Of a DNA stretch of 64,000 bases, positions 22,065 to 35,724 are shown one piece after another. Below the pieces are notes generated by a model. That model worked only from the letters and a program-made list of their open reading frames with translations, ran no database searches and had not been told where the DNA came from. Position 1 is the first letter of the stretch, and the number at the start of each line of letters is the position of its first letter. The translations under genes and the position numbers were made by a program. Source of the DNA: Adineta steineri (taxonomy: Eukaryota; Rotifera; Eurotatoria; Adinetida; Adinetidae); assembly GCA_905250115.1 (NCBI GenBank), contig CAJNOI010000069.1:322287-386286 (forward strand), read 5' to 3'.

Positions 22065-22688
22065 TCATACTATTTATTATCTTGTAGTTCTTCTAAATAG
22101 ACATTAAACAAAAAAGAAACTTTTTTTTTTCAATTTTGATAAAGCTAGAAAATAATATTTTGATTGTAACGTATCTTTTTTTTTTCGTTTTTCTCAGAAT
22201 GGTGATTGTAATACAAAATATATGCGTTGGCGGTAAAGGACATTCTTTTCTTTACTTTCGGTCATAAGACTTTCAGTACGATATACGACAATTATAATGT
22301 ATGTTTTCATATTATACGTACTCGTCAGCATGATTAGCTCGAGGCACCATCATTCGAACGAACAAAAAAAACACGAGCGAATGTTCATTAGTTGTTTTCT
22401 AAATCGTTTTCTTTCTTTTATGTCGTCAGTCAGTATGTACATAGATATATACATATATATCTCTCTTTATAAGGAGACTGTAACACATGTGTCTTTAACA
22501 CATACATTCGCACACACTTTTCGACGTCGATTTGTTTTCTATCTGTTCACTACAACAAATACAAAACAATGCCATTTTCGATGTTAGTTTAATGATCGAA
22601 CTTTTAAAATTATTTATTAAAAAACAATTTCCTTTGTAATAGGTCATATGATTTTCAATTACAACAACCAAAAAGTGCCTCTGCTGAA
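22065..22688. other. Spacer between caudal and the MARF1-like gene
   Basis: AT-rich 620 bp. TTTGTAATAG at about 22634-22643 is an acceptor-like site 45 nt before the MARF1-like ATG, and the frame stays open in between. No NYN-nuclease exon was found here. Confidence 0.5.
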
Positions 22689-25600
22689 ATGGATCCTAGC
22701 GTGCTTTGGTGCCTTGGTCCTGATTTTGATAAACAAACAGTATTAAGTTTACTTTGTGATAATAATTCTATGGATACTGCATTTATGCAACCCACCACAC
22801 CTACTTGGTGGATGTCTAGTCCATCTCAATGGAATACTTCATCGATGCATGAACCACCTATTTATACACCTCGTTCAGTAATGAGTGAACTTGGACCGCA
22901 ATCACCTACGAATGGTGCTGCTACTAAACGACCATTCTCTGATGTTACTAATCGAACAACTAGTAAATGATAATTTGTTAATAAATTTGAAGTTTAATTT
23001 TTTGTTTTTATAATAGATGGCCGATCATTCACTAATAATAATAATCACCCAATAAATAAACTCGAATTTTCAACACCGGTACGATCAGCAACACCTGATT
23101 TGTACAGTCGAGTACCATCATCGTCAATTAAACGATCACGTATTACACCTGCATTGGCCTCTACATATGAAACACCACCACCTCCAGCACCATTTCCATC
23201 AAATACTACTAACATCGATTCAGCTGAGTAAATAATTATTCAATAAATATATTTTCATTCGACATATTTATTGTTTTATAATATAGACGAGCTTTGGAAA
23301 TTGCACTTCTACTTAAAGAACATCCAGATTGTACTTGTGTACTTGTTACACTTATTCAAGAATATCAAAGCCGGTTAGTTCTTTTCGGTTAAAATATTAA
23401 TTAGACATCACATATTTTTTATAGATTTCAAAAACCACTTCACGTGAGTGAATTATATACTATGAAACACGTTATTGATATTCAAGATTATGGAGGTAAT
23501 CGAGTTGCTCGTCTATTACCTGCATTTCGTGTACGTTTCGATGAAAATAGTATTCAAGTATGTCATCTTTTAATTTTAATCTATCATTAACTATTTATAT
23601 ATCTTTTCTTTTAGAACCATTTGGAACAACCTTATTGTATAATACATTGTCCAAAAAACTTTATTGTTAATCCTGATCTTGATTTACCATTCGTTCAAAT
23701 TTCATTCAGTTCATTCGCTGATAATGTTCGTCAATTGTTAACTCTACATAATGGTTCGATGCCATTAGCTAGGTATTAATTTATTTCTAATTCTATTATT
23801 TTATTAATTTTAATATGTTTAAGTTTTCCACAATGTTATACACAAAGTTTCGAACCTTTACTTGATCATAATGAAGGTGTTCCACTTGAACATTATATTT
23901 CATGTAAATTTAAAGATTATTAATTTATCTAATCTTGAATTAAATCTTTTTTTTTGTTTTTTTTCATCAGGCATCAAAGATATTCAAATTTTAACTGGAC
24001 AAGGTGTTATTAAAAAAGTTCAATTTTCAAATACACCTGGTGTATCATTTATGCCAACACCATTTGATACATCTAATAGTAAATTAAATAATTTTTACAT
24101 TTTATATTTTATATATGAATGATTCTTTTTTCTTTTTTAAAAGTGCATGTCGAAATGTGTGCTGAAGTTCAACAGCGTTTACAACAATTTTCACGTGAAG
24201 TTCTTGATTTACTTAAAAATCAAGGATCTCATTGTCGTTTACCTGTTTCAAAATTTGTTTCTGCTTATCATCAATATTTCAGTCGACAATGTCGTGTAGC
24301 TGATTATGGTTTTTCAAAAATAATTGATCTTTTACTTGCCATACCAAAATCGATTCAAGTAAAAAATAGAGAATAAAATAAGAATGACGTACATAATTAA
24401 TTTTATTTATTTCTTAAACATAGATTCTTGGTGATGGAAACAAACGTATTATGACAATTACACATCGTTGTCAAATGAAACGATTTACTAATGATACTAT
24501 TCGTATATTAAAAAATAAACCACAACGATCAATGTCAATTAGTGAAATTCCAATTGAATATGGTAAGAAAAAACATGCTTTCAAATTTCATATTAATAAG
24601 ATCCATTTCTACACATGATTTGATTAAATATATAGAACTGTATTATAAATTTTTTTTTTTTTTCATTTAAGAAATGGCTTATAAAAAATCTTTTTCTGTT
24701 GCTGATTTTGGTATGTGCTATTTGGAAGATCTTGTGAATGAAGTTAAAGATAATAAAGAATTAGTTGTTGAAGCTGATAAAGATATTATTAAACTTTATC
24801 GTAAAGGTAATATTGAGTATTAATTTAAATATTAATTTCTATAATTATCTTATGATTTAGAACGGACTGATTTAGAAGTTTATGCAACACGTAATTTCGA
24901 AAAAGATGTCATTGATATGCTTCGTATTTTACCTGATTTTAGTATACCATTTCAAAAATTTATTCCATCATATCAGTAAATAAAAGACATTTTTTTCTAT
25001 TTTATTTGATATATATATATATATATTTATTTATATTTAGTCATCATTTTGGTTATCAATGTAAAGTACAAACATATGGATTTTCTCGTTTAATTGATTT
25101 ACTTGAAGAACTTTCTCATGTTGTTAAAGTATGATTTATAAATAGAATTTCTTTTTTAAATCAAGAAATATATATTTAAATAGATTAATGAAGATAAAAA
25201 CGGTGAAAAAATTGTTCAATTAACACCAGCAATGATGGCACATGCAATCTTGTTAAATATTGAACAACTCGTTCGAAAATCTCATGGTCCATTGAAATTG
25301 AAAGATCTTCAAGCACAATATTTACAAGTCTATCGAAATGAATTAAATCCAGAAGATTTTGGTGTTGCTAGTATTGAAGCATTACTTCTTACAATGACTG
25401 ATAAACTTGAAGTATGTGTAACAAATAACAATCTATTTATATTATTTATAATAAATATAATTTTTTAGTTTCATTATACTGAAGCTGATATTACACTCTC
25501 AACTAAAGAATCAAATCCAGGAACAATTCAGTTAGCTAAAAATGTTGTTCTTACTTTAATGTTATCACAATGTCAATTGTCTTTTTGGCAATTAAAACAA

Positions 25601-26102
25601 GATATGCTTGTTCGTTTTAAACAAGATGTTACATTAAATATGTGTCGCAATGAATTACGAGACTATGTCGAAGTATATTAGAAGATGTTTTTATTTACTA
25701 ATTATTTATTTCTTTATCTATTAGGTGATTGATCAAACAGTTCGTTTAACTCCACCAATGTTCTTTGCTTACAATGTTGTACTTCTTCTAAGTCCATGCG
25801 ATGGTCGTATGGCTTATGATGATTTCATTGTTGAATATCAACGTCGAACTGGTTCAACACATTTACTTTATCCAACAGATTATGGTTTTCCGACAATGCC
25901 TCGTCTTTTCGATGCTATTCAACTTGTTGCTCAAGTTCGTGGCCGACGCAATTTTAAAATAATTATACTTAATCCCGAGTTTCGACGTATGTATCATAAA
26001 TATTTATATGCAAAAAAATTATTTAATTAAATTCTTTCCATAATTTTAGTCGGAGGATATACTCAACCATCACCCTTTACACCATCAATGACACCCTTTT
26101 AA
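22689..26102 (+). CDS. MARF1: MARF1-like protein with tandem LOTUS (OST-HTH) domains
   Basis: About sixteen exons with introns near 50-60 bp encode roughly 830 residues. The first two exons are Pro/Ser/Thr-rich. From exon 3 on there are about seven LOTUS units in tandem, each starting with a helix like VLDLLKNQ.. and ending (A/Q)DYGFSK(L/I)xDLLE. The clearest are [38 protein letters not shown] and [38 protein letters not shown]. Order and wording follow the C-terminal half of vertebrate MARF1 (KRFT.., YHHHFG.QCK..). MARF1 proteins bind RNA through LOTUS domains and direct decay of target mRNAs during oogenesis and meiosis. No NYN nuclease domain precedes the LOTUS array. First exon 22689-22962; last exon from 26050, stop 26100-26102. 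The internal exons are less certain than the family call. Confidence 0.87.
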
Positions 26103-27236
26103 TATTTGTTTCGATCCTCGTTTTGACACATTATGCAACATCGTTTTCTATTTTAGTCAATTACGACATTTGAAAGAAGTCTATTTGAAACTTCTTTCGT
26201 CGTTCATTTGACTTGTGTCATGTTTATTGCCTTCAAAAGTTCATCTTTAATTCTTTCACTAAATTTTACTGCTGCTTTTTAATGTTTATCTACTCACATA
26301 CGTTAAGACGAGGTGATTCATTATGTTTTTTCTGTGTTATTCAGCCGTATCTTTTATCATTTAATTTATGACCAAAAGAAATTATTCTTTTACTATTGTT
26401 CTTTGACCATTTATATTTTGTTCAGTATAAATCATATAAATATGCATGAATATCTATTTATTTTAAACACCACTCCTGGTGAGTTTTTCTATTATATCTC
26501 TTTTTAAACTCAAAATTCTTCTACTCACATCAATATGATGTTCTCACTTGTGTGTGTTTGTGTATAGTTTATTAAGTGCGACTTTTAACTACATTTTATT
26601 TTACAGAAAAAGTTTGAATTTTCTTCTTTTTATTTCATTTTTCTCAGTTTGATTTTTATTAGATAGATACAGTTGACATATTTATGTTACTCTTTTTCTT
26701 TGATTATGATGACAAATCTATTGTTTATTCCTTTTTTCGAAAAGTTCATTTGTATTCTTTTTTTATTTATATATCAATAAAATGTTCGAGAGACATTCAT
26801 ATTTTTCTTATCGATATGGCTTTTTTTTCAAGTAAAGTAAAATAATATGGAATGGAATGTATATATTATAGAAGGCATACATTTTAGGCTACTATAAAAT
26901 TAAATAAACAATGGCTCTGGGTAAACTACCATAATATCTATTACTAACATGAAAATAATTCGAATTTTACTTCATAATACCATCGAGAAATAACAACAAA
27001 CATATAAATCAGATAAACGTGGCATGTAGATCTTCAATATTATTTTGTGATATGGTGTGTTATTCTAGATAAGTTTGTCATACATTTACGATAAACCACA
27101 ATTACAGCTACACTGACATCTGTGGACGAACTAGATATTGATTTGTGCTGTTCGTTTTCCATCTTATATTTTAAAGATCGAATTTTTTTATCACTCATAT
27201 ACTAAAGAAATTTTCATATTAGATGATTTAGATCAA
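26103..27236. other. Intergenic region between MARF1-like and TRMT2B
   Basis: AT-rich sequence of 1.1 kb with T-rich 3'-flank-like runs and an AATAAAATG at about 26775. No gene or repeat was recognised. Confidence 0.5.
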
Positions 27237-29718
27237 TGCTTTTTTCTAAAATTTTAACGTCGCGTTCTGTGACTTCCTGTCATGTTATTAGTAATATCTC
27301 TCGAACATTACAACATCAAACATCTACACGAAAATCTACCGAAACTTATCCGTAACTTGAATTTCATTTTTGTTTATATTGATGATATGCTTAATCTTTT
27401 TATATAGAACACAAAATCGAAAGCCTAAATTTGATTCCATTCATTTCGAAGAATCAGTCAAACCATATGCTGAAGATGTAATATTGGAAAATCAATATGA
27501 AAAGTAAATCATTCTCATTTATTATACTAAAAATATCTAATTCTTTTTTGCTCTAGATTATCTAATATGATATTACCATTAGCAAGTTTTTCATATGATG
27601 AACAATTAAAAGTAAATTTAATACATTCTATAGCATGTTTTTAAGAATAAGAATTAATATAGATTAAACAAGATATGATTGAACAATCATTCGATCAAAT
27701 TGGTCGTGCTATTTTATGGGACAAACGTATTGATAGTCAAGTTTTAAAATATGTTGAATTTCAACAAGGTCCCTTTTGTCATGTTGAACCAATTATTCCA
27801 TCAGTATGATTATATTTTCTTCTCTTAATCAAATATCTTCATTTAAAAAATAGCCTTTAATAGAACATTATCGATCTAAAGATGATTTATCTTGTGGTTT
27901 TGGAGTCGATGGACAAAAAACAGTTGGATTTTATATTAGTCCATTGAATAATAAAGGTAGTTATTTTTTCTGAACCAATTTCTTACTTTTCTTGTTAAAG
28001 CATTTCCAAATACTTTATGTATACCACCGACACATTTAAAAAGTATGAAACCAAAACATATTCTTGTGACAAAGGTAAATATTTTTGATAGATTTATAAA
28101 TAAAATAAAAACAATTGAAATATGTATTATTGAAGCATTTTGATCAATTTCTTAAACAACATCCTCTTTCCGTATCTGAAAATACAAATGTTATAAAAAA
28201 GGATCAATATTGGCGTACAATGACATTAAAATCAAATGTACATGATCATTTAATGATGATTGTAGTTGTTCATCCTCAGTCGTTAAGTAAGGTGCTCTAT
28301 TTAAGATTCTTATTTTAATTTTGTTTCGCATAATTTGTTATATTAATTAGAATGAAATTGATCAAATGAAGAAAGATCTAGTGAATTACTTCACTGATGG
28401 ATCAGGTCGTGAATGTGAAGTAAATTCAATTTATTTTCAGCTATGGTAAATTATTTATGTAATAGATAAATATACTAGTGTACAACTATTGCTTATATTT
28501 AGTACACAAAATCGTTTTACAAGTGAAGAAAATCCATTTGAATTAATTCATGGTGATGAATTTATCTATGAAGTGTATAATGATAAAAAATTTCGTATAT
28601 CACCTGAATCATTCTTACAAGTAAATCAAAAAGGTGCAGAAGTAATTTATAGATCTACATTAGATCATGCTCAAATAGATGAAAATACGATTCTATTAGA
28701 TATTGGATCAGGCATTGGTAAGAAGTCAATAGTTCGTTAATCGTTTACATTTTTGGTTTTCTTCTATAGGTGTTAATTCAATATTAGCTTCATCGATTGC
28801 AAAAAAAGTCTATGCAATTGATCCTTTGACAATGTGTATTGAAGATGGAAAATTTAATGCAAAATTAAATGGTTGTCAAGATAATATTGAATGGATTTGT
28901 GGCTTTGCTGAAGTACATTTACATAGAATATTAAAGAAAATTGGTGATCTACATGGAAATAACACTCGTATCGTCGCTATTATCAATCCATCACGATATA
29001 GTCTAAGTGAGTTAACACAAAATTTTAATAAGCAAGAATTTGATCCATGCGTGAACCAATAAGGAGCGCATTATATTTTTTATTGCCTGTTATTTCATTA
29101 AATGATTTGATTCAAGAGGAATTTTAAAAAGAAATTTCCTTTGAGATCCAACGGGCCTCGACAAAAACTAGATTACATCAGATTAAAACCAGATTAACAA
29201 AATGTGACCTATTTCGACTGCTAATTTATACTATAGACAATCGATGTATGATTGTAAAACTAGGGAGCAAAATCATCCACAGAATTGATCTGTTATATAT
29301 AGATATGGAACTGTTTACATATATTGATACTCTAGTGGTTCATATACTATTTTAGATTCTATATCCTAAGAATTTCTTCCGCGATTTAACACTACTGAAA
29401 AATTAATTTAATCTATTTTATTATAGCAAATAACATAATAAGTGCACTTCGTGGTTTATCATCTATACAACAAATTTTATATGTATTATGTAAAACTGAT
29501 AAACAAATAATGCATAATTTTTACGAGTATGTTTATTTTTTGAAAAAAAAAAGAAATTTGATTTATCTGCAACTTCTTTTTCTATTAGATTAGCAGCTGG
29601 TGAACGATCAAAACTAAAACAAACTGGCGGACCATTGATTCCTACTAATATCTATCCAGTTGATCTACTTCCGCATACGACACATACAGAATTTATTGTA
29701 AAGTGTATTAGAGTGTAA
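27237..29718 (+). CDS. TRMT2B: tRNA/rRNA (uracil-5-)-methyltransferase, TRMT2B-like
   Basis: TrmA-family enzymes use SAM to make 5-methyluridine in RNA; vertebrate TRMT2B acts on mitochondrial tRNA and 12S rRNA. The first exon (from 27237) encodes a Ser/Thr/Arg/Leu-rich, acid-free N-terminus (MLFSKILTSRSVTSCHVISN..) typical of a mitochondrial presequence. Later exons give RISPESFLQVNQKGAEVIY, the SAM motif LLDIGSGIG, then VAIINPSRYSL, ILYVLCKTD and VDLLPHTTHTEF. The Cys in LYVLCK is the expected nucleophile and the Glu in HTTHTE the expected base. NPSR and CK, in place of the DPPR and CNP of TRMT2A/TrmA, match what I recall of TRMT2B. The intron 29007-29426 (420 bp) is long; the others are about 50. 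Stop 29716-29718. Confidence 0.85.
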
Positions 29719-30181
29719 ATAAAAAATATCTGTATTTGACAGAAAATAACATCATTTATCAATACTGTTTGATTTAAGTTTTGTGAAACGATACTAAAAG
29801 CCAACTGTTGATATTTAGATCTTCAAATATTACACTCTCTAACTGAAGCACTGTAAATAGAATTGTTACTGAAATGTATATTTGATATTTTTGAAAAAAA
29901 TACCATATGAATACGTTGATCGAAGTGATATTAGAGAAGACGAGAGAATTAGCTAAATGTTATGATAAATCTGTAATAGATTGATGAAAAACAGCGTCCT
30001 CTATTGTTAGTTTTAGAACGATCGATGAATCATTTTTAAAATTCTAATTGGTTCCTTCTTATAGTGAGAATCATATAATAGAACTGATCAACTCATGAAT
30101 TATTATTTCATTTGTATTTTCATGTTTACATTCTTATCTTATCATTGTATAGTTTCTTTTAGATCGTATTCAAATTAATCA
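29719..30181. other. Spacer between TRMT2B and NECAP
   Basis: AT-rich 463 bp. ATAGTTTCTTTTAG ends about 17 nt before the NECAP ATG, an acceptor-like site for a leader intron or spliced leader. Nothing else was recognised. Confidence 0.5.
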
Positions 30182-30988
30182 ATGGCTTCTATCAATGATG
30201 ATTCATATGAATCAATAGGCTTAGTTAAACCTGAAGTATATGTTTATGTGATACCTCCACGTCAATCAGCTACACGTAAACATCGTGCAGCTGATTGGAA
30301 ATTAGAATCACCAAATTTTATATGTCGTCTAAAAATTATATCTAAAGGTGAAAAATGTTTAATACGCTTAGAAGATCGTAATACTGGTGGACATTTTGCA
30401 ACATGTCCAGTTGAAAGTTATCCATCAATAGCTGTTGAAAATGTTGAAGATTCAACACGTTATTTTGTTATACGTGTACAAAATGATAATGGTCAACAAG
30501 CATTTTTAGGTATTGGTTTTAATGATCGTTCAGATTCATTCGATTTTAATGTTGCTTTACAAGATCATTTTAAATATTTAAAACAAGCCAAACAAATTGA
30601 ACATGAAGCTGAACAAACAGCTAATAATCCTTCACATCAGCAACAACCGAAACTTGATTTAAGTTTTAAAGAAGGACAAACTATTAAAATCAATTTAAAA
30701 AGTAGTTTACCAGGCGATGAACAAACGAAAAAAACAGTTAAAAATGCAAATGAATCGATTGTACCTGGAATCTTACCACCACCACCTGGTTCATTGATTC
30801 CAAAATTAACACCACCACCTGGCTCAATCGTTCCAAAATTAACGCCACCACCTATTTCAACTAATCCTAAAATTGCTCCACCAGCACCGTCATCATCATC
30901 ATCATCATCTACTACTACAGCAACAACAACAGCAGCAACCAATAATAATAGTAGTGTTCATTCCGATTTAAGTTGGATGCAGTTCTAA
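30182..30988 (+). CDS. NECAP: NECAP endocytic accessory protein
   Basis: Intronless gene of 268 residues. NECAPs are clathrin-coat accessory proteins that bind AP-1/AP-2 ear domains. The N-terminal PH-like (DUF1681) domain spans about residues 10-150: KPEVYVYVIPPRQSATRKHR, ADWKLESPNFICRLKI, IRLEDRNTGGHFATCPVE, YFVIRVQNDNG, FLGIGFNDRSDSFDFNVAL and DHFKYLKQ. FKEGQTIKINLKS further on is a second conserved block. The tail has four Pro-rich repeats, a Ser/Thr low-complexity run, and ends SDLSWMQF, whose WMQF fits the WxxF ear-binding motif. Length is near the family norm. A polyadenylation-like AATAAA follows about 25 nt after the stop. Confidence 0.95.
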   Translation: MASINDDSYESIGLVKPEVYVYVIPPRQSATRKHRAADWKLESPNFICRLKIISKGEKCLIRLEDRNTGGHFATCPVESYPSIAVENVEDSTRYFVIRVQNDNGQQAFLGIGFNDRSDSFDFNVALQDHFKYLKQAKQIEHEAEQTANNPSHQQQPKLDLSFKEGQTIKINLKSSLPGDEQTKKTVKNANESIVPGILPPPPGSLIPKLTPPPGSIVPKLTPPPISTNPKIAPPAPSSSSSSSTTTATTTAATNNNSSVHSDLSWMQF

Positions 30989-32223
30989 TGTTTTTTTCTC
31001 ATTTATCTTTTTTGAATAAAAGCATTCATACTATTAAACATATGTAGATGTCTATCTTTTTCTTTGTAATTCTCTTTTTTTTTCTTTTCTTAAATGTTTC
31101 AAATGTTATAAAGCACAAATAAATTAATTAACTATCTATTATTTCGATGAAATAAAAGTTCTTCTATGACTATCGAAGATATATATATACATACTTCAAA
31201 TCAAATTAAAATAAAAGTATTTAAATCGATTATGACAATTATTTTCTTAATAAAAGAAGTTGAATTAGTAGAAACGATGCGGAAAGAACGTATTGAATAT
31301 CTTGAGGTTTGTGTAACGGAAATTAATATATCATATAGATGATTAATTATTTGTTCCTTTTTTTGTATTTTCACCTTCTTTTTAAAGAAATATGTAACAA
31401 AAGATTATGATTGATGATAGAAAACAACTGTATGTGGCATATTCATATCAAGTGCTTTGGCCAAGATAAGGAATTCATTCTATCCAAAAGCAATTCGATA
31501 ACTTAACTTCTCACATATTTCTTAGATGGAATGGGAAAATATATATATAATCTAATTATCAATTCAAAAAAACTGTTTAACTTTTTTTTTCTCGATGGTA
31601 TGTATAGACACCGCTTTGGCAAAACTATTTAATTTGCATAATGTAATAATAAAACTAATCCTTTTATTAAGTCATAGGGTATATTCAGACTTAGTATACA
31701 AAAATAGAGAGTAGTACATTAACCTATCATTGCTACCGATGGAAATATCTAGCCTCATAAAATTGACCAGTTAGAAGGGTGATATATATCTGATAGAGTT
31801 TTGAATAAATTATCTGTCTCTCACTTCACGTCAAACTCTGTCAACTTATAGTATTATAAATTAATAATATGACACATAAGAAAATTAAATTCGAAGTGTT
31901 ATCTTTATATATTAATAATAGCGAACGATAATTATTTCTAAGCATTTATATTCAGGTGTCAATAAAAAAATTAATTTACCATTTTGTTTTTGGTCTAAAA
32001 CCATATTGATGCCAAGTTATTTTTAGTAGGACATCATCCGCTTCTAAATTTTTATAAAAATAGCTTGCATATAGATTAAAGAAATAAGCCGTTAATACTT
32101 TCATGAACATTATTATTCATCCAACAAAAATAGTTATCATAATTATAATACTTTAGAAGATTGTGTTTGTAAAGACCGAAAAACAAACTCTGCAAATTGG
32201 ATTCTAAATATAGTTAACATCGG

Positions 32224-32607
32224 ATTAAATATTTGTTTAATAAAATGTTTTTTTATGCCTAGTATTTAATTTTATTTATTTAATGACGTTTGTCAATGAT
32301 GCTTACTTCCCCTTCTAAGATTATTTTTGGTATGGAATATAGATACGATAAAATAAACATATATATACATGCGCATTTTCTTTTCTCGATTCTATTGATA
32401 ATGGAATGTACAAGATAGTGATACTAGACGAAGTCTTTCTTTTTAGATTTTTCCTATGCATCTTGTTCCACTATCAATAGAATAGAGAAAAAGTATATAC
32501 GTATGTTAATGTGTTTATACTATCTTATACCAAAAATAGTCAATGTCATTAAATAAATGAAATTCATTAATAAAAACGGAAATAGTTTATTCAATAAATA
32601 TTTAATT
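32224..32607. mobile_element. Imperfect ~380-bp hairpin element
   Basis: Left arm about 32224-32418 and right arm about 32459-32607 are inverted copies around a short loop. Mirrored landmarks from the outside in are ATTAAATATTT, TTTATTTATTTAATGAC, TATTTTTGGTAT, ATATATAC, TTCTATTGATA(A/G)TGGAA and CAAGAT. The left arm carries extra bases. No coding sequence is present, so it looks like an old foldback/MITE copy. Confidence 0.7.
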
Positions 32608-33718
32608 ACAATGTCCTGTTGTTGAAGACATAAAAACAACAACAAATTATTTTCTCTTGAATTTTATGTTTTTCTCTTTAATCAAATTCTGGTTACATTT
32701 AAGGGTTACTAATAATGTCGAAGATTTACAAAACAAAAATTGATTTTATGCTTCAAAAATTTGTATGATAAGAATATTTAGAGCAAAAATTTTCTTATTC
32801 ATGTATTCATATGATGACAAGCAGACTTAGAAAAATAGTTCCTGAAATAGATACTCTCATTTTTGAAATACTTCATTATTATTTTATGAAGAACTATGAA
32901 ACTAATTCCTAGCAATACCTTCTAAAGATTAGATATTATAAGAATTCTTTAGTATTACAAAACAAGAATTGTTTTTTTTTCTATTACGCATGAAAAATAT
33001 TTAAATATATATCATTGAACTCATTGACGTATGTCATGTAACTAAATATCTGACTAATTATTGTATGCATTTTTTTCTTTTCTTAATCATATATTGTATT
33101 GTCTGATTTATTTAACAAAAAAATCATACATTTCCTTTAAAAATGACAAGATCTAATTATTTGGAACATTTTGATAGATAGTTAAATTTCCTTTGTTTTT
33201 TCATGTCATCTTCAAGTACTGTTAGATCACACAACGAACAGACATATCCAATGTGATCTGAACTTTGATGAGCGACACTTGAAATGTAGTGCTAATCAAA
33301 TCAGTCGGTTTCTTTTATCTTATTTTTTTTTTGAAGAATACTTCCAAATAGATGAAATATTAACATTAATATTTCCAATTTTATCTAGGTTGATATTGAA
33401 AAATATTCTATAAATAGTTAAAAAACTGTCTATTATTGAAATGTTATTTATTACGCTATGAATCTATTGACAGAAAAACAATATGTTTATTAATAGAAAG
33501 AACGATTAGATTTCTTGTGTAATCGATTTTTATCCATATGCTTCATTGAATCATATCTCTATATGTTTACAATCAATAATTAAATTATCTAATAATTCAC
33601 TTTATTTTTTGTTTTTACATGCGAAAAATCGGTTACCAGTAGATATTACACCATTATTTTGTTATTGGTGCGTATCTATGAAAATATCTAACGGGTAATA
33701 TTCTTGATTATAATATCG

Positions 33719-33742
33719 GAAGAAGAAGAAGAAGAAGAAGAA
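33719..33742. repeat. (GAA)8 microsatellite
   Basis: Eight perfect GAA units in intergenic DNA. Confidence 0.9.
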
Positions 33743-35724
33743 ATGGTATCTTTATGCATAATAAGATATTATTACTATAAAACAACAATAAAATTATATA
33801 CATATACAAAGGTTTACTATGATAATCCGTTGATTGTTTTTTTTTTCATAAATTTATTACCCAGTAACAATTGTATCCTGTGCATTTTCCGACACAAACA
33901 AAATTACGGGTAAAGGAAGGCCCTAATAATCGGTTGCTCCTACGCAGTGTCTTATAATTGACAAGTTCGAACGAAGAAAACTGTTAGTTGTAGTCTAAGT
34001 CAGAAACATACGTCACGGAGAAAAAAAAAATGATTATTAAGTTCATACAACAAAAAAAAAAAAAAGAAAGAAAAATTAGTTAGACGAGAAGTATTTGTCT
34101 GTCTATCTGTCTGTCTTTCTATTTTTTTTTTTCTTTACCATCATTTTTTTTTGGATATATTCTATCATTCTCTCTATCCTTGATGATGTCTTATTAATGG
34201 TAAAAATGAGAATAAGAACGCGAGGAAAAAGACGAGCTCTAATACAAAAGAAAAAAAAATCTCTCTATTATTATTAATATATGAATGAATGAATATTAGT
34301 GATACAAACTAGGACTTTCCTTTGGTTTTTCTCTCTTTTCTCTTTTTTTCTAAAAATCCTTGATTATCAAGTGACACGATTTTCAATCTTTTCTCTTCTC
34401 TTTCTTGTTTCTCTGTAATTGATTAGGCAATATATAATAGGCAGAAAATTTCCTACGACTATCAGTTTGATTCTAATAGATCAACAGAGTAGGTCACTAA
34501 AGCCATATATTCGTTTTGAATAGAATATTTGATTATTATCTTTGTTATTAAATAAACCTAGATTCTTTTCACTAAGAATTAACCGTGCATTTTTTACGGT
34601 CCAAATACGATTTACGTTCATTATATATGTGAAAGGAACTTAACGTTTTGTAAAACATTTTATTTCTCTTTTCTTTTCTTTTTTTTTTTTTATTACTGAT
34701 CCATTCTTAGGATAGTTTCGTTAACAGACACATCTATTTGTAAACCCTTCTCATTTAACCCAGTGATAGGTAGTAAGACAAATGTATATATCATAAAATC
34801 TTATCAGAGCGAAATCATGATACAATGCGCGTTACTTCAAACAGATGTTTATAACACTTATCTAGGGTCAACAAGAAATGATCCATGAATAAGTTTTGCC
34901 TATGACAAAATCTACTTATCATACGGAACACAAAATAAAAGTCAATAGTTGACTGGATAATGTTATGTAAAAGTAAGTATTTCACCGTGACCGATACTGT
35001 TATGATCATTGACTTGCCATCTCATTTATCCTATTTAAGTACAATCAACACTTCGATTTCTTCTATCGAATTAACACATTTTTAGTTTCTATTGCAACTT
35101 GTTAATCATTATATCGTCAATGCATTTACTATATAGGAAGACAAAAATAAACTATTTCCTATTCTAATATGTGGGAAGAGAAAAGAAACTTATAATGACA
35201 AGGTATGTTAGAAAATTATATATTCATTTACGGTATCCTTCATGTCACACATTTATTTTTTAATAATGAAAAAGAATAGGTAAATAATATATTCGCGAGA
35301 ATTTCTTTTTTTTTGATAGTTAATTTGCATAATTTATCACTTTTTTTTAAAGGTTTTTAGTATAACCGTATACAATCGATCTCTTGTAGACTGTTTATAC
35401 ACATTATTAATAATAGAAAAGAATGATTCTTTTCTTTGCTCTTCATCGTTCATATCTTAGAGACTAAAAATGTCAATCCATTATAGTTCTAAATAGATAT
35501 ATCTCCTCTACTCAACAAGCGGATATTACACATCCGCTATTCTCATAGGACCGATCGAGTCTCATCTCAATAAAGATGCTTGTCTATCCTCTTTTGTTTT
35601 GAAAGAAAGCATATGCAAATCCTTCGTTCTATACATTGCAGACTACATGGAATTGATCGATTATTTTCATCTCTTTTAGATTGTGATAGAACAAAAAAAA
35701 GTAATAGATACTAAAAGTTCATAA

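Larger units (their letters stand above)
30989..35724. other. Gene-poor 4.7-kb region
   Basis: Highly AT-rich region between NECAP and the GPCR gene, the largest gene-free stretch in the window. It holds the hairpin element at 32224-32607, a (GAA)8 microsatellite at 33719-33742, poly(A)/(T) runs around 34020-34160 and 34680, and no convincing gene. A 36-codon frame near 31232 was not convincing. Confidence 0.55.

Noticed and set aside
31232-31345. Frame of about 36 codons after NECAP (KEVELVETMRKERIEYLE)
   Set aside because: Coding-like wording but no partner exons, no recognised family and too short to support.
33704-33913. Open frame starting in the (GAA)8 repeat
   Set aside because: Driven by the microsatellite; the rest is AT-rich with no similarity.
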